A stretch of DNA of 64,000 nt from an uncultured Alphaproteobacteria bacterium (lineage in GTDB: Bacteria > Pseudomonadota > Alphaproteobacteria > Geminicoccales > Geminicoccaceae), in the NCBI GenBank assembly GCA_937926445.1, contig CALBAK010000065.1, positions 34,518-98,517 on the forward strand. The letters run 5' to 3'. The notes under the pieces were generated by a model, which was not told the DNA's origin, did no database searches, and was given only the letters and a program-made list of their open reading frames with translations. Position numbers and translations under genes: made by a program. Shown here one piece after another: positions 1-8,915 of this stretch. Positions within the stretch are counted from its first letter, which is position 1, and every line of letters starts with the position of its first letter.

Positions 1-14
1 TTTCGGTCCAGCTC

Positions 15-353
15 GTGAGCGCACCGGGTCTCGCCCGCTTCGCGGGCGCGGGCTTCTGCGTGGCATTGGAGCGCCTGCTCGGTCGGCCGCTCCTGATCGA
101 CTGCGCGGACGAGCCCGGCCTCGCCCTCGCCGCCCTGCGGGCCGGGGCCCGGCGGGTGCTCGTACGGGGCGCGCCCGGGGTCGAAGGGGCGCTTTTCGAC
201 ATCGCGCGGCGGCTCGGTGCCGAGCTCGCGACCCGGCCCCCCTCCCCGCTCCTCGTCCTCGCTCCGGGCGAGGATGCCGCCGCGGCCCTCGGCCGCACAG
301 TCGGCCCCGGCTGCGCCCGCGGCCCTTCATCGCCCGCGAGCGAGCGGCTATAG
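15..353 (+). CDS. Small protein of unknown function upstream of the aldolase
   Basis: Not recognised. The GTG start at 15 overlaps a TGA (16-18) that closes a reading frame entering from the left edge, so translation is probably coupled to an upstream gene cut by the window. In related bacteria phosphoglycerate kinase often precedes this kind of aldolase, but only five codons are visible and cannot confirm it. The 112-residue product is rich in Ala, Gly and Leu, has no signal peptide or membrane helix, and its last 20 residues look low-complexity. It precedes fba by about 50 bases on the same strand. It could be a small accessory protein or a chance open frame. Confidence 0.45.
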   Translation: MSAPGLARFAGAGFCVALERLLGRPLLIDCADEPGLALAALRAGARRVLVRGAPGVEGALFDIARRLGAELATRPPSPLLVLAPGEDAAAALGRTVGPGCARGPSSPASERL

Positions 354-403
354 GGCCGCCGCCGGCGCGCGCCGCCGGCACGAGCGACGGGGGAGCGGAC
401 AGC

Positions 404-1327
404 ATGCGGGTCAGCCGGAAGGTCAAAGAGATCCTCTCCTGGTACGAATCCGAGAATCCCGGGGTCAAGACCAACCTCGTGCGGCTGTTGAGCCACGGCC
501 GGCTGGGCGGTACCGGCAAGCTCGTCATCCTGCCCGTCGACCAGGGCTTCGAGCACGGCCCGGCCCGGAGCTTCGCGCCCAATCCGGCGGCGTACGACCC
601 GCATTATCTATTCGAGCTCGCGATCGACGCCGGGCTCTCGGCCTACGCCGCCCCCTTGGGCCCGCTCGAGGCGGGTGCGGCGAGCTACGCCGGCCAGGTG
701 CCGCTCATCCTCAAGCTCAACAGCGCCAACAGCCTCGCCGCCGGCACCCCGGACCAGGCGATCACCGCCTCGGTCGACGACGCGCTCAGGCTCGGGTGCA
801 TCGGTGTCGGCTTCACGATCTACCCCGGCTCGGATGCCTGCTACGCCCAGCAGGAGGAGCTGCGCGAGATCACCCGCGAGGCCAAGGCCAAGGGCCTCCT
901 GGTCGTCGTCTGGTCCTATCCGCGCGGCGGCAAGGTCAGCAAGGAGGGCGAGACCGCGCTCGACATCGTGGCCTACGCCGCGCACATGGCGGCTCTCATG
1001 GGTGCGCACGTGATCAAGGTGAAGCCCCCCACCGCGCGGATCGACCTCGATGCAGCCAAGCCCGTTTACGAGAAGGCCAAGATCCCCGCGGGTACGCTCG
1101 CCGAGCGGGTCGCCCACGTCGTGCAGGCGGCGTTCGCCGGCAAGCGCCTCGTCGTCTTCTCGGGCGGCGAGGCCAAGGACACCGAGGGCGTGCTCGCCGA
1201 GATCCGCCAGATCCGGGACGGCGGCGGCCACGGCTCGATCATCGGCCGCAACAGCTTCCAGCGGAACAAGGAGGACGCCCTCGCGCTGCTCGATCAGGTG
1301 GTCCGGATCTACCAGGGCAAGGCGTGA
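404..1327 (+). CDS. Class I fructose-bisphosphate aldolase (DeoC/LacD-like family)
   Basis: Cytoplasmic glycolytic enzyme that reversibly splits fructose 1,6-bisphosphate into dihydroxyacetone phosphate and glyceraldehyde 3-phosphate through a lysine Schiff base. The 307-residue protein has the family's N-terminal LVILPVDQGFEHGP segment (about residues 44-57), a TIM-barrel pattern throughout, and the VIKVKPPT strand (about residue 205) that carries the likely Schiff-base lysine. SGGEAKD and GRNSFQR near the C-terminus fit the phosphate-binding region. ATG start at 404. Its TGA overlaps the GTG of the next gene (GTGA), which suggests coupled translation. Confidence 0.93.
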   Translation: MRVSRKVKEILSWYESENPGVKTNLVRLLSHGRLGGTGKLVILPVDQGFEHGPARSFAPNPAAYDPHYLFELAIDAGLSAYAAPLGPLEAGAASYAGQVPLILKLNSANSLAAGTPDQAITASVDDALRLGCIGVGFTIYPGSDACYAQQEELREITREAKAKGLLVVVWSYPRGGKVSKEGETALDIVAYAAHMAALMGAHVIKVKPPTARIDLDAAKPVYEKAKIPAGTLAERVAHVVQAAFAGKRLVVFSGGEAKDTEGVLAEIRQIRDGGGHGSIIGRNSFQRNKEDALALLDQVVRIYQGKA

Positions 1328-1992
1328 GCCGGACCGGGCGAGCGGCTCCCGGGGGCCGAAGCGGCGAAGCGCCGGCCGGCCCCTGGCTCGAGCCCGGCGA
1401 GATCGAACCGGCGCTGATCCTGCCGACCCCCGAGCGGCTCGATGCCGGCTTTCCCGTCGCCCTCGCCCGCGCACTCGCGGGCGGGCGGGTGGCGGCCGTT
1501 CTGCTCGACCCCACGGGCTGCCCGGCCGCGCTGCGAACCGAGCTTCTCGCCGCGTGCCGGGCCCATTGTCGGGATGCCACGGTCGCCCTCTTCCTCGAGG
1601 GTGATCCGGCGACGGTGATCGAGGCGGCTGCCGACGGGCTCCTTCTGCGCGCGCTCGAGACGGTCGAGCCGGCCCGCCGGGTCCTGGGGCTCGAGCGGCC
1701 GATCGGCGTGGCGACAGGCGGCTCGCGCCACGCTGCCATGGAGGCCGGCGAGGCCGGCGCCGACTGGCTCCTGCTCGGCGAGGGTCTGCCGGTGGAGCGG
1801 CGGGCCGAGCTCGTGGCCTGGTGGAGCGGGCTCTTCGTGCTGCCCTGTGCCGTTCCCTGCCCCGGCCCGGAAGCGGCGGCCGAGCTGCTCGCCGCCGGTG
1901 CCGACTTCCTGATCCCGCCCGCTTCGATCTGGAGCGAACCGGAGGCCGCGCTCGCGCCCTTCCGTACCGCCCTCGCAGCGAAGCGTACCTAG
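1324..1992 (+). CDS. ThiE-like thiamine phosphate synthase family protein
   Basis: Thiamine monophosphate synthase fold. Classical ThiE couples HMP pyrophosphate and thiazole phosphate to thiamine phosphate, but this 222-residue homologue sits next to glycolytic genes, and such copies may not act in thiamine synthesis. Visible family traits are an early PALILPTPERLDAG segment, an alternating beta/alpha TIM-barrel pattern, and a late EAGADWLLLGEG block equivalent to the ThiE phosphate region. The usual pyrophosphate-binding Asp/Lys motifs are not clearly present. GTG at 1324 is chosen because it overlaps the aldolase stop by four bases; a longer frame upstream is only antisense shadow of the aldolase. 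Confidence 0.7.
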   Translation: MSRTGRAAPGGRSGEAPAGPWLEPGEIEPALILPTPERLDAGFPVALARALAGGRVAAVLLDPTGCPAALRTELLAACRAHCRDATVALFLEGDPATVIEAAADGLLLRALETVEPARRVLGLERPIGVATGGSRHAAMEAGEAGADWLLLGEGLPVERRAELVAWWSGLFVLPCAVPCPGPEAAAELLAAGADFLIPPASIWSEPEAALAPFRTALAAKRT

Positions 1993-2074
1993 CCGAGTCC
2001 ACCCGGGCACTGGCCGCGGGCCGCGAGCCCACCTATCTTGGGGATACTCCCCATCGAACCGTCCGGAGCCGCGC

Positions 2075-2878
2075 GTGGCCCGCTGGTCCGCCAATGTCGA
2101 GGTCATGATCCGCGCCGCGCGCGCCGCGGCCCGCCATCTCGTGCGCGATTTCGGCGAAGTCGAGCAGCTCCAGGTCTCGATCAAGGGGCCGGGCGACTTC
2201 GTCTCCGCTGCCGACCGGCGGGCCGAGCAGGTGATCCGCGAGGCACTGCACAAGGCCCGGCCCGATTGGGGTTTCCTGCTCGAGGAGACGGGCGCGATCG
2301 AGGGCCGCTCGAAGTTCAACCGCTGGATCGTCGACCCGCTCGACGGCACCACGAATTTCCTCCACGGCCTGCCTCACTGGTCGATCTCGATCGCCCTCGA
2401 ACAACAGGGCGAGATCACGGCGGGCCTGGTCTACGATCCCGTGAAGGAGGAGCTGTTCGTCGCCGAGAAGGGAGCCGGGGCCTATCTCAACGACCGGCGG
2501 CTCCGGGTCTCGCGCCGCTGGCGGCTCGAGGAGGCGCTCGTGGGCTGCGGCCTGCCGGTCCAGGACTGGCCGGCGCGGGCCAAAGGCTTCGCCCGCCAGC
2601 TCGATGCCGTCGCCGACCACGTGGCGGGCCTGCGCCGGCTCGGCACCTGCTCGCTCGACCTCGCCTATATCGCCGCCGGCCGCCAGGACGGGTTCTGGGA
2701 GTACGGCGTCAAGCCCTGGGACATCGCCGCGGGCGTGCTCCTCGTTCGCGAAGCGGGCGGCCGGGTCGGCCGGCTCGAGGGCGACGAGGACCTGATGGCG
2801 CCCGGCACGATCGTGGCGGGCAACCCCGAGATCTACACTCGGCTTCGGACGCTGCTCGCGACCGCCACGCCCGCTTGA
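2075..2878 (+). CDS. suhB: Inositol monophosphatase family protein (SuhB-like)
   Basis: Magnesium-dependent phosphatase of the IMPase superfamily, acting on inositol phosphates or related sugar phosphates in the cytoplasm. SuhB members can also bind the transcription apparatus. The 267-residue length is normal. Metal-site motifs are clear: LEETG (about residue 69), the hallmark WIVDPLDGTTNFLHG (about residues 87-101), and the C-terminal KPWDIAAG (about residues 218-225). GTG start at 2075. It lies 82 bases after the ThiE-like gene on the same strand and converges on the GMC oxidoreductase. Confidence 0.93.
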   Translation: MARWSANVEVMIRAARAAARHLVRDFGEVEQLQVSIKGPGDFVSAADRRAEQVIREALHKARPDWGFLLEETGAIEGRSKFNRWIVDPLDGTTNFLHGLPHWSISIALEQQGEITAGLVYDPVKEELFVAEKGAGAYLNDRRLRVSRRWRLEEALVGCGLPVQDWPARAKGFARQLDAVADHVAGLRRLGTCSLDLAYIAAGRQDGFWEYGVKPWDIAAGVLLVREAGGRVGRLEGDEDLMAPGTIVAGNPEIYTRLRTLLATATPA

Positions 2879-2880
2879 GA

Positions 2881-2929
2881 GTTTCCGCGGGAGCCGGGCT
2901 GCGACCGCACTTCCCGCCCCGCGGGAAAC
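2881..2929. terminator. Possible bidirectional hairpin between convergent genes
   Basis: An imperfect inverted repeat, GTTTCCGCGG at 2881-2890 against CCGCGGGAAAC at 2919-2929 with one bulged base, lies between the ends of suhB and the GMC oxidoreductase. The loop is long (about 28 bases) and no clear T-tract follows, so termination is only a guess. Confidence 0.3.
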
Positions 2930-2970
2930 GCCCGGGGTCGGAGACCGCTCGACCGGTGGCGGGGGTGCCG

Positions 2971-4593
2971 TCAGGCGGCGGCGCGCAGGCCGCGATCGGC
3001 GCGCAGGAAATCGGCGCAGCGTTCGCCGATCATGATGCAGGCGGCATTGGTGTTGCCGGAGACCACGGTCGGCATGATCGAGGCATCGGCTACCCGCAGT
3101 CCCTCGATGCCGTGCACCCTGAGCCTGGGGTCGACGACCGCCATGGGATCGCTCGCCGGCCCCATGGCGCAGGTGCTGGTGGGGTGGAAGATCGTCGTTC
3201 CCTTCTCGCGCACGTAGGCGAGGAGCTCCTCACGGGTGCGGCAGTCGGGCCCGGGCAGGTGCTCGGCCTCGACATAGGGGCGCATCGCCGGCTGGCCCAC
3301 GATGCGGCGGATCAGGAGGAGCCCGTCGACCATGGTCCGCCGGTCGGTCTCGGTGGCGAGATAATTCGCGAAGATCTTCGGTGCGGCGGCCGGATCGGCC
3401 GAGGCGAGCTCGAGCCGGCCACGGCTCTCGGGGCGGAGCTGGCAGGTCGAGACGGTGAAGCCGGGGAAGGGGTGCAAGGGCTCGCCCGGCCGGTCGGCGC
3501 TGAAGGGGATGACGTGGAACTCGATGTCGGGGGTCGCGAGTTCCTCGCGGGTCCGCCAGAAGAGGACCACCACCCCGGCCCCGACCGTGAGCGGCCCGGT
3601 CCGGCGCACCGCCCATTCGACCCCGGCCAGTGCCTTGCGCCAGAGGCTGTGGCTCACCTCGTTCAGGGTGATCGGCCGGGTGCAGCGGTAGACGATCCGG
3701 CACTGATAGTGGTCTTGGAGGTTCTGCCCGACCCCGGGCAGATGGTGGCGGACCTCGATGCCGTGCGCGGCCAGATGCTCGGCCGGGCCGATGCCGGAGA
3801 GCATGAGCAGCTGCGGCGAGGCGATGGCACCGGCGGCGAGCACGACCTCGCCGGCTTCGACCCGGTGCTCCTGCCCGCCGCGGCGATAGACGAGGCCCAC
3901 CACCCGCCGCCCCTCGAACAGGAGCCGGCAGGCGAGCGCGTCCGTGCGGATCACGAGGTTGGGGCGCCTTCGGGCCGGCCGCAGATAGGCGACGGCGGCG
4001 CTGCAGCGAAAGCCGTTCTTGATCGAGAGCTGGAAATAGCCGACGCCGTCCTGGCGCGGGCCGTTGTAGTCGGGGTTGGTCGGGATCCCGGCCTGGTTCG
4101 CGGCGGCGATGAAGGCGTCGAGCAGCTCCATCCGGTAGCGGGGCCCCGAGACGCAGAGCGGCCCCTCGCGGCCGCGCCATTCGGGATCACCCTCCGCATA
4201 GGCCTCGAGCCGCTTGAAGACCGGTAAGACGTCCGCGAACGACCAACCCTCGCAGCCGCGCTGGCGCCAATGGTCGTAGTCCGCGGCCTGGCCGCGGACC
4301 CAGGCGAGCCCGTTGATCGAGGAGCAGCCGCCCAGCACCCGGCCGCGCGGCCAGAGAATCGAGCGGCCGGCCACCCCCTCTTCGGGTTCGGTGCGATAAG
4401 TCCGGGCGGTGCCCTCGTCGAAGATGGTTCGATAATAGCCGATCGGCAGGTGGATCCAGGGGTTCCGGTCCTCGGGCCCGGCCTCGAGCAGGAGCACGCG
4501 GGTGCCCGGATCCTCGGAGAGCCGGGCGGCCACGGCACAGCCCGCCGATCCCGCCCCCACCACGACGACGTCGAACCGTTCCGCCCCGGCCAC
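2971..4593 (-). CDS. GMC family FAD-dependent oxidoreductase (choline dehydrogenase-like)
   Basis: Flavoenzyme that oxidises primary alcohols to aldehydes; the substrate cannot be read from sequence. The 540-residue protein opens with a Rossmann FAD motif VVVVGAGSAGCAVA and the ADP-binding LLLEAG. It carries the two GMC signatures: RGRVLGGCSSING (about residue 80) and GAIASPQLLMLSGIGP (about residue 260). C-terminal HPTSTCAMG and VVSGNTNAACIMIGE hold the catalytic His/Asn region. The GTG start at 4593 follows a GGGGAGG ribosome site; the frame stays open far upstream but that part is antisense to other genes. No export signal is seen. Confidence 0.93.
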   Translation of the reverse strand: MAGAERFDVVVVGAGSAGCAVAARLSEDPGTRVLLLEAGPEDRNPWIHLPIGYYRTIFDEGTARTYRTEPEEGVAGRSILWPRGRVLGGCSSINGLAWVRGQAADYDHWRQRGCEGWSFADVLPVFKRLEAYAEGDPEWRGREGPLCVSGPRYRMELLDAFIAAANQAGIPTNPDYNGPRQDGVGYFQLSIKNGFRCSAAVAYLRPARRRPNLVIRTDALACRLLFEGRRVVGLVYRRGGQEHRVEAGEVVLAAGAIASPQLLMLSGIGPAEHLAAHGIEVRHHLPGVGQNLQDHYQCRIVYRCTRPITLNEVSHSLWRKALAGVEWAVRRTGPLTVGAGVVVLFWRTREELATPDIEFHVIPFSADRPGEPLHPFPGFTVSTCQLRPESRGRLELASADPAAAPKIFANYLATETDRRTMVDGLLLIRRIVGQPAMRPYVEAEHLPGPDCRTREELLAYVREKGTTIFHPTSTCAMGPASDPMAVVDPRLRVHGIEGLRVADASIMPTVVSGNTNAACIMIGERCADFLRADRGLRAAA

Positions 4594-4742
4594 CCCCGCC
4601 TCCCCGCGACCGTCCCTCGGCGGCGCCGGATCATCCTCGCGACGATCCCGACCGGCAAGCGCACGGGCCGCTCGCCCCGTTGCACGGGCGCCGGGGGTCG
4701 ACCGGGCACCGCGGCCGGCGCGCTCTCGGCCGCCGGGCGGGC

Positions 4743-5531
4743 TCAGCTGCCGGGCAGCACGAGCACGGTGCGGACCGGTAGGGTGGCCCGGGCGAGCAGG
4801 AGCTCGGGGCTCGCCGCCCGCTCGATGCGCCAGCCGGCCGCTTCCGCCAGGCGGAGGAAGCGGTCGAGGGTCGAGGGCCCGAAATAGTGCATCGGCAGCA
4901 CGAGCTGCGGGCGGATCTGCTCGATCACCTCGAGCATCGCCTCCTGGTTCATCGTGTAGGCGCCGTCGATCGGCGCCATCAGCACGTCGATCCGGCCGAG
5001 CTCGCCGAGCTGCGCCTCGGTTAGCGGGTGGTGCAGATGCCCGAGATGGGCGATGCAGATATCGCCCACCTCGAAGACGAAGATCGAATTGGAGAGTGCC
5101 TGGTCGCCGAAGCGGCCGTGCACCGCCGTAGGCACGTTGCGGATACGCAGATCCTGCACGACCAGATCGTGCTCGGCCCAGCCGCCGGCCGGGTTCCAGC
5201 CGCGGAGTACGTGCTCGATCCGGGGATCCGGCCGGTTCGTGTAATGCGTGTCGTGGGCGTTGTTCATGGTCACCACGCGCGGCAGGAAGGGCGGGCGGAT
5301 GTAGTCGTTGTGGTCGGTGACGGCGCTCGCACCCTCGGCTGTTTCGATCAGGAAGGTCGAATGGCCGAGGAAGGTGAGCTTGACGGTCGCCCCTTCCGGC
5401 AGGGCCGCGAGCCGCACGGCGACCGGCAGGATCCGGCGCGGCGCCTCGGCGACCGGGAAGCAACCGCCGGCGAACGCCGTGGTGGCGAGCGGCCCCAGGA
5501 ACAGGGCGAGGAGCGCGACTGCGAGGCGCAT
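4743..5531 (-). CDS. Exported metallo-beta-lactamase-fold hydrolase
   Basis: The 262-residue protein starts with a hydrophobic signal (MRLAVALLALFLGPL, likely cut after TTAFA), so it should be periplasmic. The mature part has the short-form metallo-hydrolase pattern seen in UPF0173/UlaG-like proteins: LTFLGHSTFLIET, VTDHNDYIRPP, NNAHDTHY, AHLGHLHHPL and LVLPMHYFGPS, which supply His and Asp ligands for two metal ions. The substrate is unknown. ATG at 5531 is preferred because it gives the signal peptide; upstream in-frame sequence is shadow of the MFS gene. It is divergent from the MFS gene, 82 bases away. Confidence 0.85.
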   Translation of the reverse strand: MRLAVALLALFLGPLATTAFAGGCFPVAEAPRRILPVAVRLAALPEGATVKLTFLGHSTFLIETAEGASAVTDHNDYIRPPFLPRVVTMNNAHDTHYTNRPDPRIEHVLRGWNPAGGWAEHDLVVQDLRIRNVPTAVHGRFGDQALSNSIFVFEVGDICIAHLGHLHHPLTEAQLGELGRIDVLMAPIDGAYTMNQEAMLEVIEQIRPQLVLPMHYFGPSTLDRFLRLAEAAGWRIERAASPELLLARATLPVRTVLVLPGS

Positions 5532-5613
5532 GGGAGCCCTCCGCGCGGCGCGGGTGGGGGGCGTGCGATCCTGTCCGCTTCCCTGCGACCCGCGGCTCCG
5601 ATAGAGCCGAGCT

Positions 5614-6855
5614 ATGGCCCGTCCCCACTTCGTCAAGAACCTGGGCGTCTTGGCCTTCGCCCAGGCCGTCTTCTTCATGGCCAACACGATCGTCATCAGC
5701 ACGGCCCCCTTCGTGGGCCTGCAATACGCGCCCACACCCTGGCTCGCCACCGTTCCGCTCGGGGTGCAGTTCCTGGGCACGATGAGCGCCACCATGCCGG
5801 CCTCGCTCTTGATGCAGCGGGTCGGCAGACGGCCCGGTCTGGTGCTCGGCATGGCGCTCGGCGTGCTCGCCGGCCTTCTGGGTGCGTTCGCCATCCGCGA
5901 GGCGAGCTTCCTTCTGTTCTGTCTCGCCGGCGTGTTCTACGGCTCCTTTTCGGCTTTCGCCCAATATCTGCGCTTCACCGCCGCCGATGCGGCGGATGCC
6001 GCGGGCTTCCCCGACCGCACGGCGGCCCGCGGCCGGGCGATCGCCTGGGTGATGGCCGGTGGCGTGGCGGCGGCCGTGCTCGGACCCGAACTCGCCGACC
6101 GGACGCGCGAGCTCACCGGCCCGATCCTGTTCGCCGGCAGCTATCTGGCGATCGCCGCACTGGCCGGCTCGGGGCTTTTGGCCCTTCTCCTTTTGGACCT
6201 GCCGCGGTCCCCGGCGACGGACAAGGCGGAGGAGATGGAGGGCCGGCCGCTCGGGGTGATCGCTCGCCAGCCGGTGGCGATCGCCGCCTTCTCCGCCGCG
6301 CTCGTCGGCTATGTCACGATGAACCTGCTCATGACCGCTACACCGCTCGCCATGCTCGCCTGCGGTTTCGGCTTCGGCGACACCAAGCAGGTCATCCAAT
6401 GGCACGTGCTCGGCATGTTCCTGCCGAGCTTTTTGACCGGCCGGCTGATCACCCGCTTCGGGGTCGAGCGGGTGATCCTCGCCGGCGTCGCGCTCAACCT
6501 TCTCTGTGTGGCGATCGCCGTGGCCGGCCTCGAGATCGCCAATTTCGCGATCGCGCTCTTCCTCCTGGGCGTGGGCTGGAACTTCATGTTCGTGGGCGGG
6601 ACCACGCTTTTGACCACCTGTCACGGGCCCGCCGAGAAGGCCCGGGTCCAGGGCCTCAACGACCTCTTGGTCTTCACGAGTGTGGCCGCCTCGGCCTCGC
6701 TCGCTGGCTTCGTGCAGAGCACGCTCGGCTGGCGGACCATGAACCTCTTGGCGATCCCGGGCCTCGTGCTGGTCGCGGCGTTGATCCTGGCGCGGCTTCG
6801 CCCGGGCTTCGGCGCTGCGACGTCGGGCTTGTCTTCGGCCGGCGGCGGTCGATGA
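5614..6855 (+). CDS. MFS transporter
   Basis: Inner-membrane secondary transporter of 413 residues with about twelve hydrophobic segments. The loop between TM2 and TM3 (QRVGRRPGLVLGMALGV) resembles the conserved MFS GxxxDRxGRR motif in weakened form. A short charged cytoplasmic loop (PRSPATDKAEEMEG, about residues 195-210) separates the two six-helix halves. The substrate is not predictable. ATG start at 5614. No ligand-binding or regulatory gene accompanies it; the EF-hand gene follows 68 bases later on the same strand. Confidence 0.88.
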   Translation: MARPHFVKNLGVLAFAQAVFFMANTIVISTAPFVGLQYAPTPWLATVPLGVQFLGTMSATMPASLLMQRVGRRPGLVLGMALGVLAGLLGAFAIREASFLLFCLAGVFYGSFSAFAQYLRFTAADAADAAGFPDRTAARGRAIAWVMAGGVAAAVLGPELADRTRELTGPILFAGSYLAIAALAGSGLLALLLLDLPRSPATDKAEEMEGRPLGVIARQPVAIAAFSAALVGYVTMNLLMTATPLAMLACGFGFGDTKQVIQWHVLGMFLPSFLTGRLITRFGVERVILAGVALNLLCVAIAVAGLEIANFAIALFLLGVGWNFMFVGGTTLLTTCHGPAEKARVQGLNDLLVFTSVAASASLAGFVQSTLGWRTMNLLAIPGLVLVAALILARLRPGFGAATSGLSSAGGGR

Positions 6856-6923
6856 TGGTCGCGGACCGATTCGGCGGCGGCGACCGTCGAGCGGACCTGT
6901 GCCATCGAAGAGGAGCGAGGTCG

Positions 6924-7244
6924 GTGTTCGAGAGATGGAACCGCTTCGTGTTCGTCGCCGTCTCGGGGGTCGCCGCGGCGGCCGGTCTTCCGGCCGATCC
7001 AGCGTTCGCCCAACCGCGCGGTCCGCTCGGCTGGGCCGATGTCGATCGCGACGGGACGATCACCCGCCAGGAATTCGACGAGGTCCGGGCGAAGCGCTTC
7101 GAGCGGCTCGACACCAACAAGGACGGCGTGGTCACGCGCGAGGAGTTCATGGCCGTCGACGCGCCGGCCTTCGAACGGCTGGACCGCAACAAGGACGGCA
7201 AGATCACGCCCGAGGAGATGCCGCGCCGACGCGGCGGGCGCTGA
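6924..7244 (+). CDS. Secreted EF-hand calcium-binding protein
   Basis: Small exported protein (106 residues). An N-terminal hydrophobic stretch with a likely cleavage after PAFA is followed by three consecutive EF-hand loops: DVDRDGTITRQEF, DTNKDGVVTREEF and DRNKDGKITPEEM, each with the DxDxDG-type ligand spacing. It may buffer or sense calcium in the periplasm. The C-terminus is a short arginine-rich tail. The GTG start at 6924 is preceded by a purine-rich GAGGAGCGAGG. The longer open frame upstream is antisense to other genes. It is convergent with the ABC permease, eight bases apart. Confidence 0.85.
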   Translation: MFERWNRFVFVAVSGVAAAAGLPADPAFAQPRGPLGWADVDRDGTITRQEFDEVRAKRFERLDTNKDGVVTREEFMAVDAPAFERLDRNKDGKITPEEMPRRRGGR

Positions 7245-7252
7245 CCGCGGGC

Positions 7253-8026
7253 TCAGCGGCGGGCTTCGCCTGGCAGCGCGAGGCGCCGCTCGAGACGCCG
7301 TACGGCGGCGGAGACGAGCAGAATCAGCACGAGATACTCGAGAACCAACACGGTGTAGATCTCGAGCGGCCGGTATTCGACGACCACCAGCTCGTTGGCG
7401 CGCCGGGTGAGCTCCTGCATGCCGATCACCGAGACGAGCGAGCTCATCTTGAGCATGTAGACGAACTGGTTGCCGAGGGCGGGGAGGATCCGGCGGAGCG
7501 CCTGGGGCAGGATCACGAGCCGGTATTTACGCCAGCCGGAAAGACCCAGCGCTTGCGCGGCCTCGTGCTGGCCGCGCTCGATCGACTGGATCCCGGCCCG
7601 GAATATCTCGGCTTCAAAGGCCGAATCGGAGAGGGCGAGCGCGATCACACCCGCTGCGAACACGCCGACCGAGAGGCCCGTTACGATCGGCAGGCCGTAA
7701 TAGACCCAGAGGATCATGACCAGGACCGGCACCGCCCGCACGAGCTCGACGAAAACGCGGTTGAGGACGCGAAGGCGCGGTCGCTTCGAAAGCCCGGGCA
7801 GGGCCACCAGGAGGCCGAGGGCGATCGAGATCGTGATCGCGCTCGCCGAGAGCGCCACCGTCCAGACCATGCCGTCCAAGAGGAAGAGCAGGTTGGCGCG
7901 GCCCTGGGCAGTCGTGGGCGCCACCACGTACCAGCCGAAGGAGGACCCGCAGCCGGCCAAGAGCGGCGCCGTGGCCAGGAGGACGATCCTCCACCGCCGG
8001 CCGCCTCGCCGCCCCTCGCCCGCCAT
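7253..8026 (-). CDS. Polar amino acid ABC transporter permease (HisM/GltK type)
   Basis: Inner-membrane subunit of an amino acid importer, 257 residues. It has the N-terminal segment typical of His/Glu/Gln-type permeases (about FLLDGMVWTVALSASAITI), several membrane helices and the EAA loop (HEAAQALGLSGWRKYRLVILPQALRRILP) that contacts the ATPase. The partner binding protein is encoded divergently at 8126; no ATPase gene is present here. Oddly, the first hydrophobic segment ends in LLAGC, matching a lipobox, so the N-terminus could be processed as a lipoprotein signal. ATG at 8026. Confidence 0.9.
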   Translation of the reverse strand: MAGEGRRGGRRWRIVLLATAPLLAGCGSSFGWYVVAPTTAQGRANLLFLLDGMVWTVALSASAITISIALGLLVALPGLSKRPRLRVLNRVFVELVRAVPVLVMILWVYYGLPIVTGLSVGVFAAGVIALALSDSAFEAEIFRAGIQSIERGQHEAAQALGLSGWRKYRLVILPQALRRILPALGNQFVYMLKMSSLVSVIGMQELTRRANELVVVEYRPLEIYTVLVLEYLVLILLVSAAVRRLERRLALPGEARR

Positions 8027-8125
8027 GGCTCCCGCCCGCTTGTCACCCCCCGCGGCCGCATGCCATGGATCGCGGTGACGGGGGAAGCCCGGGCCGATGC
8101 GGCCCCACGAGCCATCGGAGCAACC

Positions 8126-8911
8126 ATGCGACGCAGGAGCCTGATCGGGGCCTTGACCGCGCTCGCCGTGTCGGCGGCGGCGACCGCCCAAGCGGCTGAC
8201 TCGCGCCTGAAGCGCATCCTCGATTCCGGGGTGCTTCGGGCCGGGACGACCGGGGACTGGAACCCGATGACGATCCGCGACCCGGCCACCAACAGCTACA
8301 AGGGCTACGACATCGACATGCTCTCGGAGCTGGCGGCCGACCTGGGTGTGCGGATCGCGTTCGTGCCCACCGACTGGAAGACGATCGTCCAGGGGATCCA
8401 GGCGGACAAATACGACATCACGGGCTCGGCCTCGCTGAGCCCGGCGCGGGCCAAGGTGGCGGGCTTCTCCGACCCCTATTTCGAGCTCGCGACCGTGCCC
8501 TTGACTCTCAAGAAGAACGCCGGCCGCTTCAGGGACTGGGGCGATCTCGACCGCCCGGACGTCACGGTCGCGGCCACCCTCGGCACGGTTCAGGAGCAGC
8601 AGGTCAAGCAGTTCTTCCCGAACGCCAAGCACAAGATCGTGGAATCGCCGGCGCGCGATTTCCAGGAGGTACTGGCCGGCCGGGCGGACGCCCACATCAC
8701 CTCGAACGTCGAGGCAGCGACGCTGGTCGAGCGCTATCCGGAGATGATGATCGTGCCGGTCTCGGCGCCGCGCGCCCGCACCCCGATCGCCATGCTGCTG
8801 CCGCAGGACGATCAGGTCTGGATCAACTACGTCAACCACTGGATCCGGCTCAAGCGGGCCCGCGGCTTCTTCGACGAACTCGCCACGAAGTGGCGGCTGC
8901 GCAACGAGTAG
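8126..8911 (+). CDS. Amino acid ABC transporter substrate-binding protein
   Basis: Periplasmic receptor (solute-binding protein family 3) of the same importer as the adjacent permease. The 261-residue protein has a signal peptide (MRRRSLIGALTALAVSAAAT, cut near AQA-ADS), then LDSGVLRAGTTGDWNPM, YKGYDIDMLSELAADLG and the AGFSDPYFE hinge motif characteristic of the family. The conserved Arg that holds the amino acid carboxylate is likely in LSPARAKVAGFSDPY. It is transcribed divergently from the permease across a 99-base gap that must hold both promoters; no clear sites were picked out there. Confidence 0.92.
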   Translation: MRRRSLIGALTALAVSAAATAQAADSRLKRILDSGVLRAGTTGDWNPMTIRDPATNSYKGYDIDMLSELAADLGVRIAFVPTDWKTIVQGIQADKYDITGSASLSPARAKVAGFSDPYFELATVPLTLKKNAGRFRDWGDLDRPDVTVAATLGTVQEQQVKQFFPNAKHKIVESPARDFQEVLAGRADAHITSNVEAATLVERYPEMMIVPVSAPRARTPIAMLLPQDDQVWINYVNHWIRLKRARGFFDELATKWRLRNE

Positions 8912-8915
8912 GGTA

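Noticed and set aside
217..1992. 591-codon plus-strand frame across the aldolase
   Set aside because: Only its last part (from 1324) looks like a protein family; the first 370 codons are Arg/Gly/Pro-rich shadow of the aldolase gene.
2038..4227. 729-codon plus-strand frame across suhB and the GMC gene
   Set aside because: Its translation is low-complexity and antisense to a clear GMC oxidoreductase.
2971..6624. 1217-codon minus-strand frame
   Set aside because: Only 2971-4593 matches a family (GMC oxidoreductase); the rest is antisense or out of frame to the metallo-hydrolase and MFS genes.
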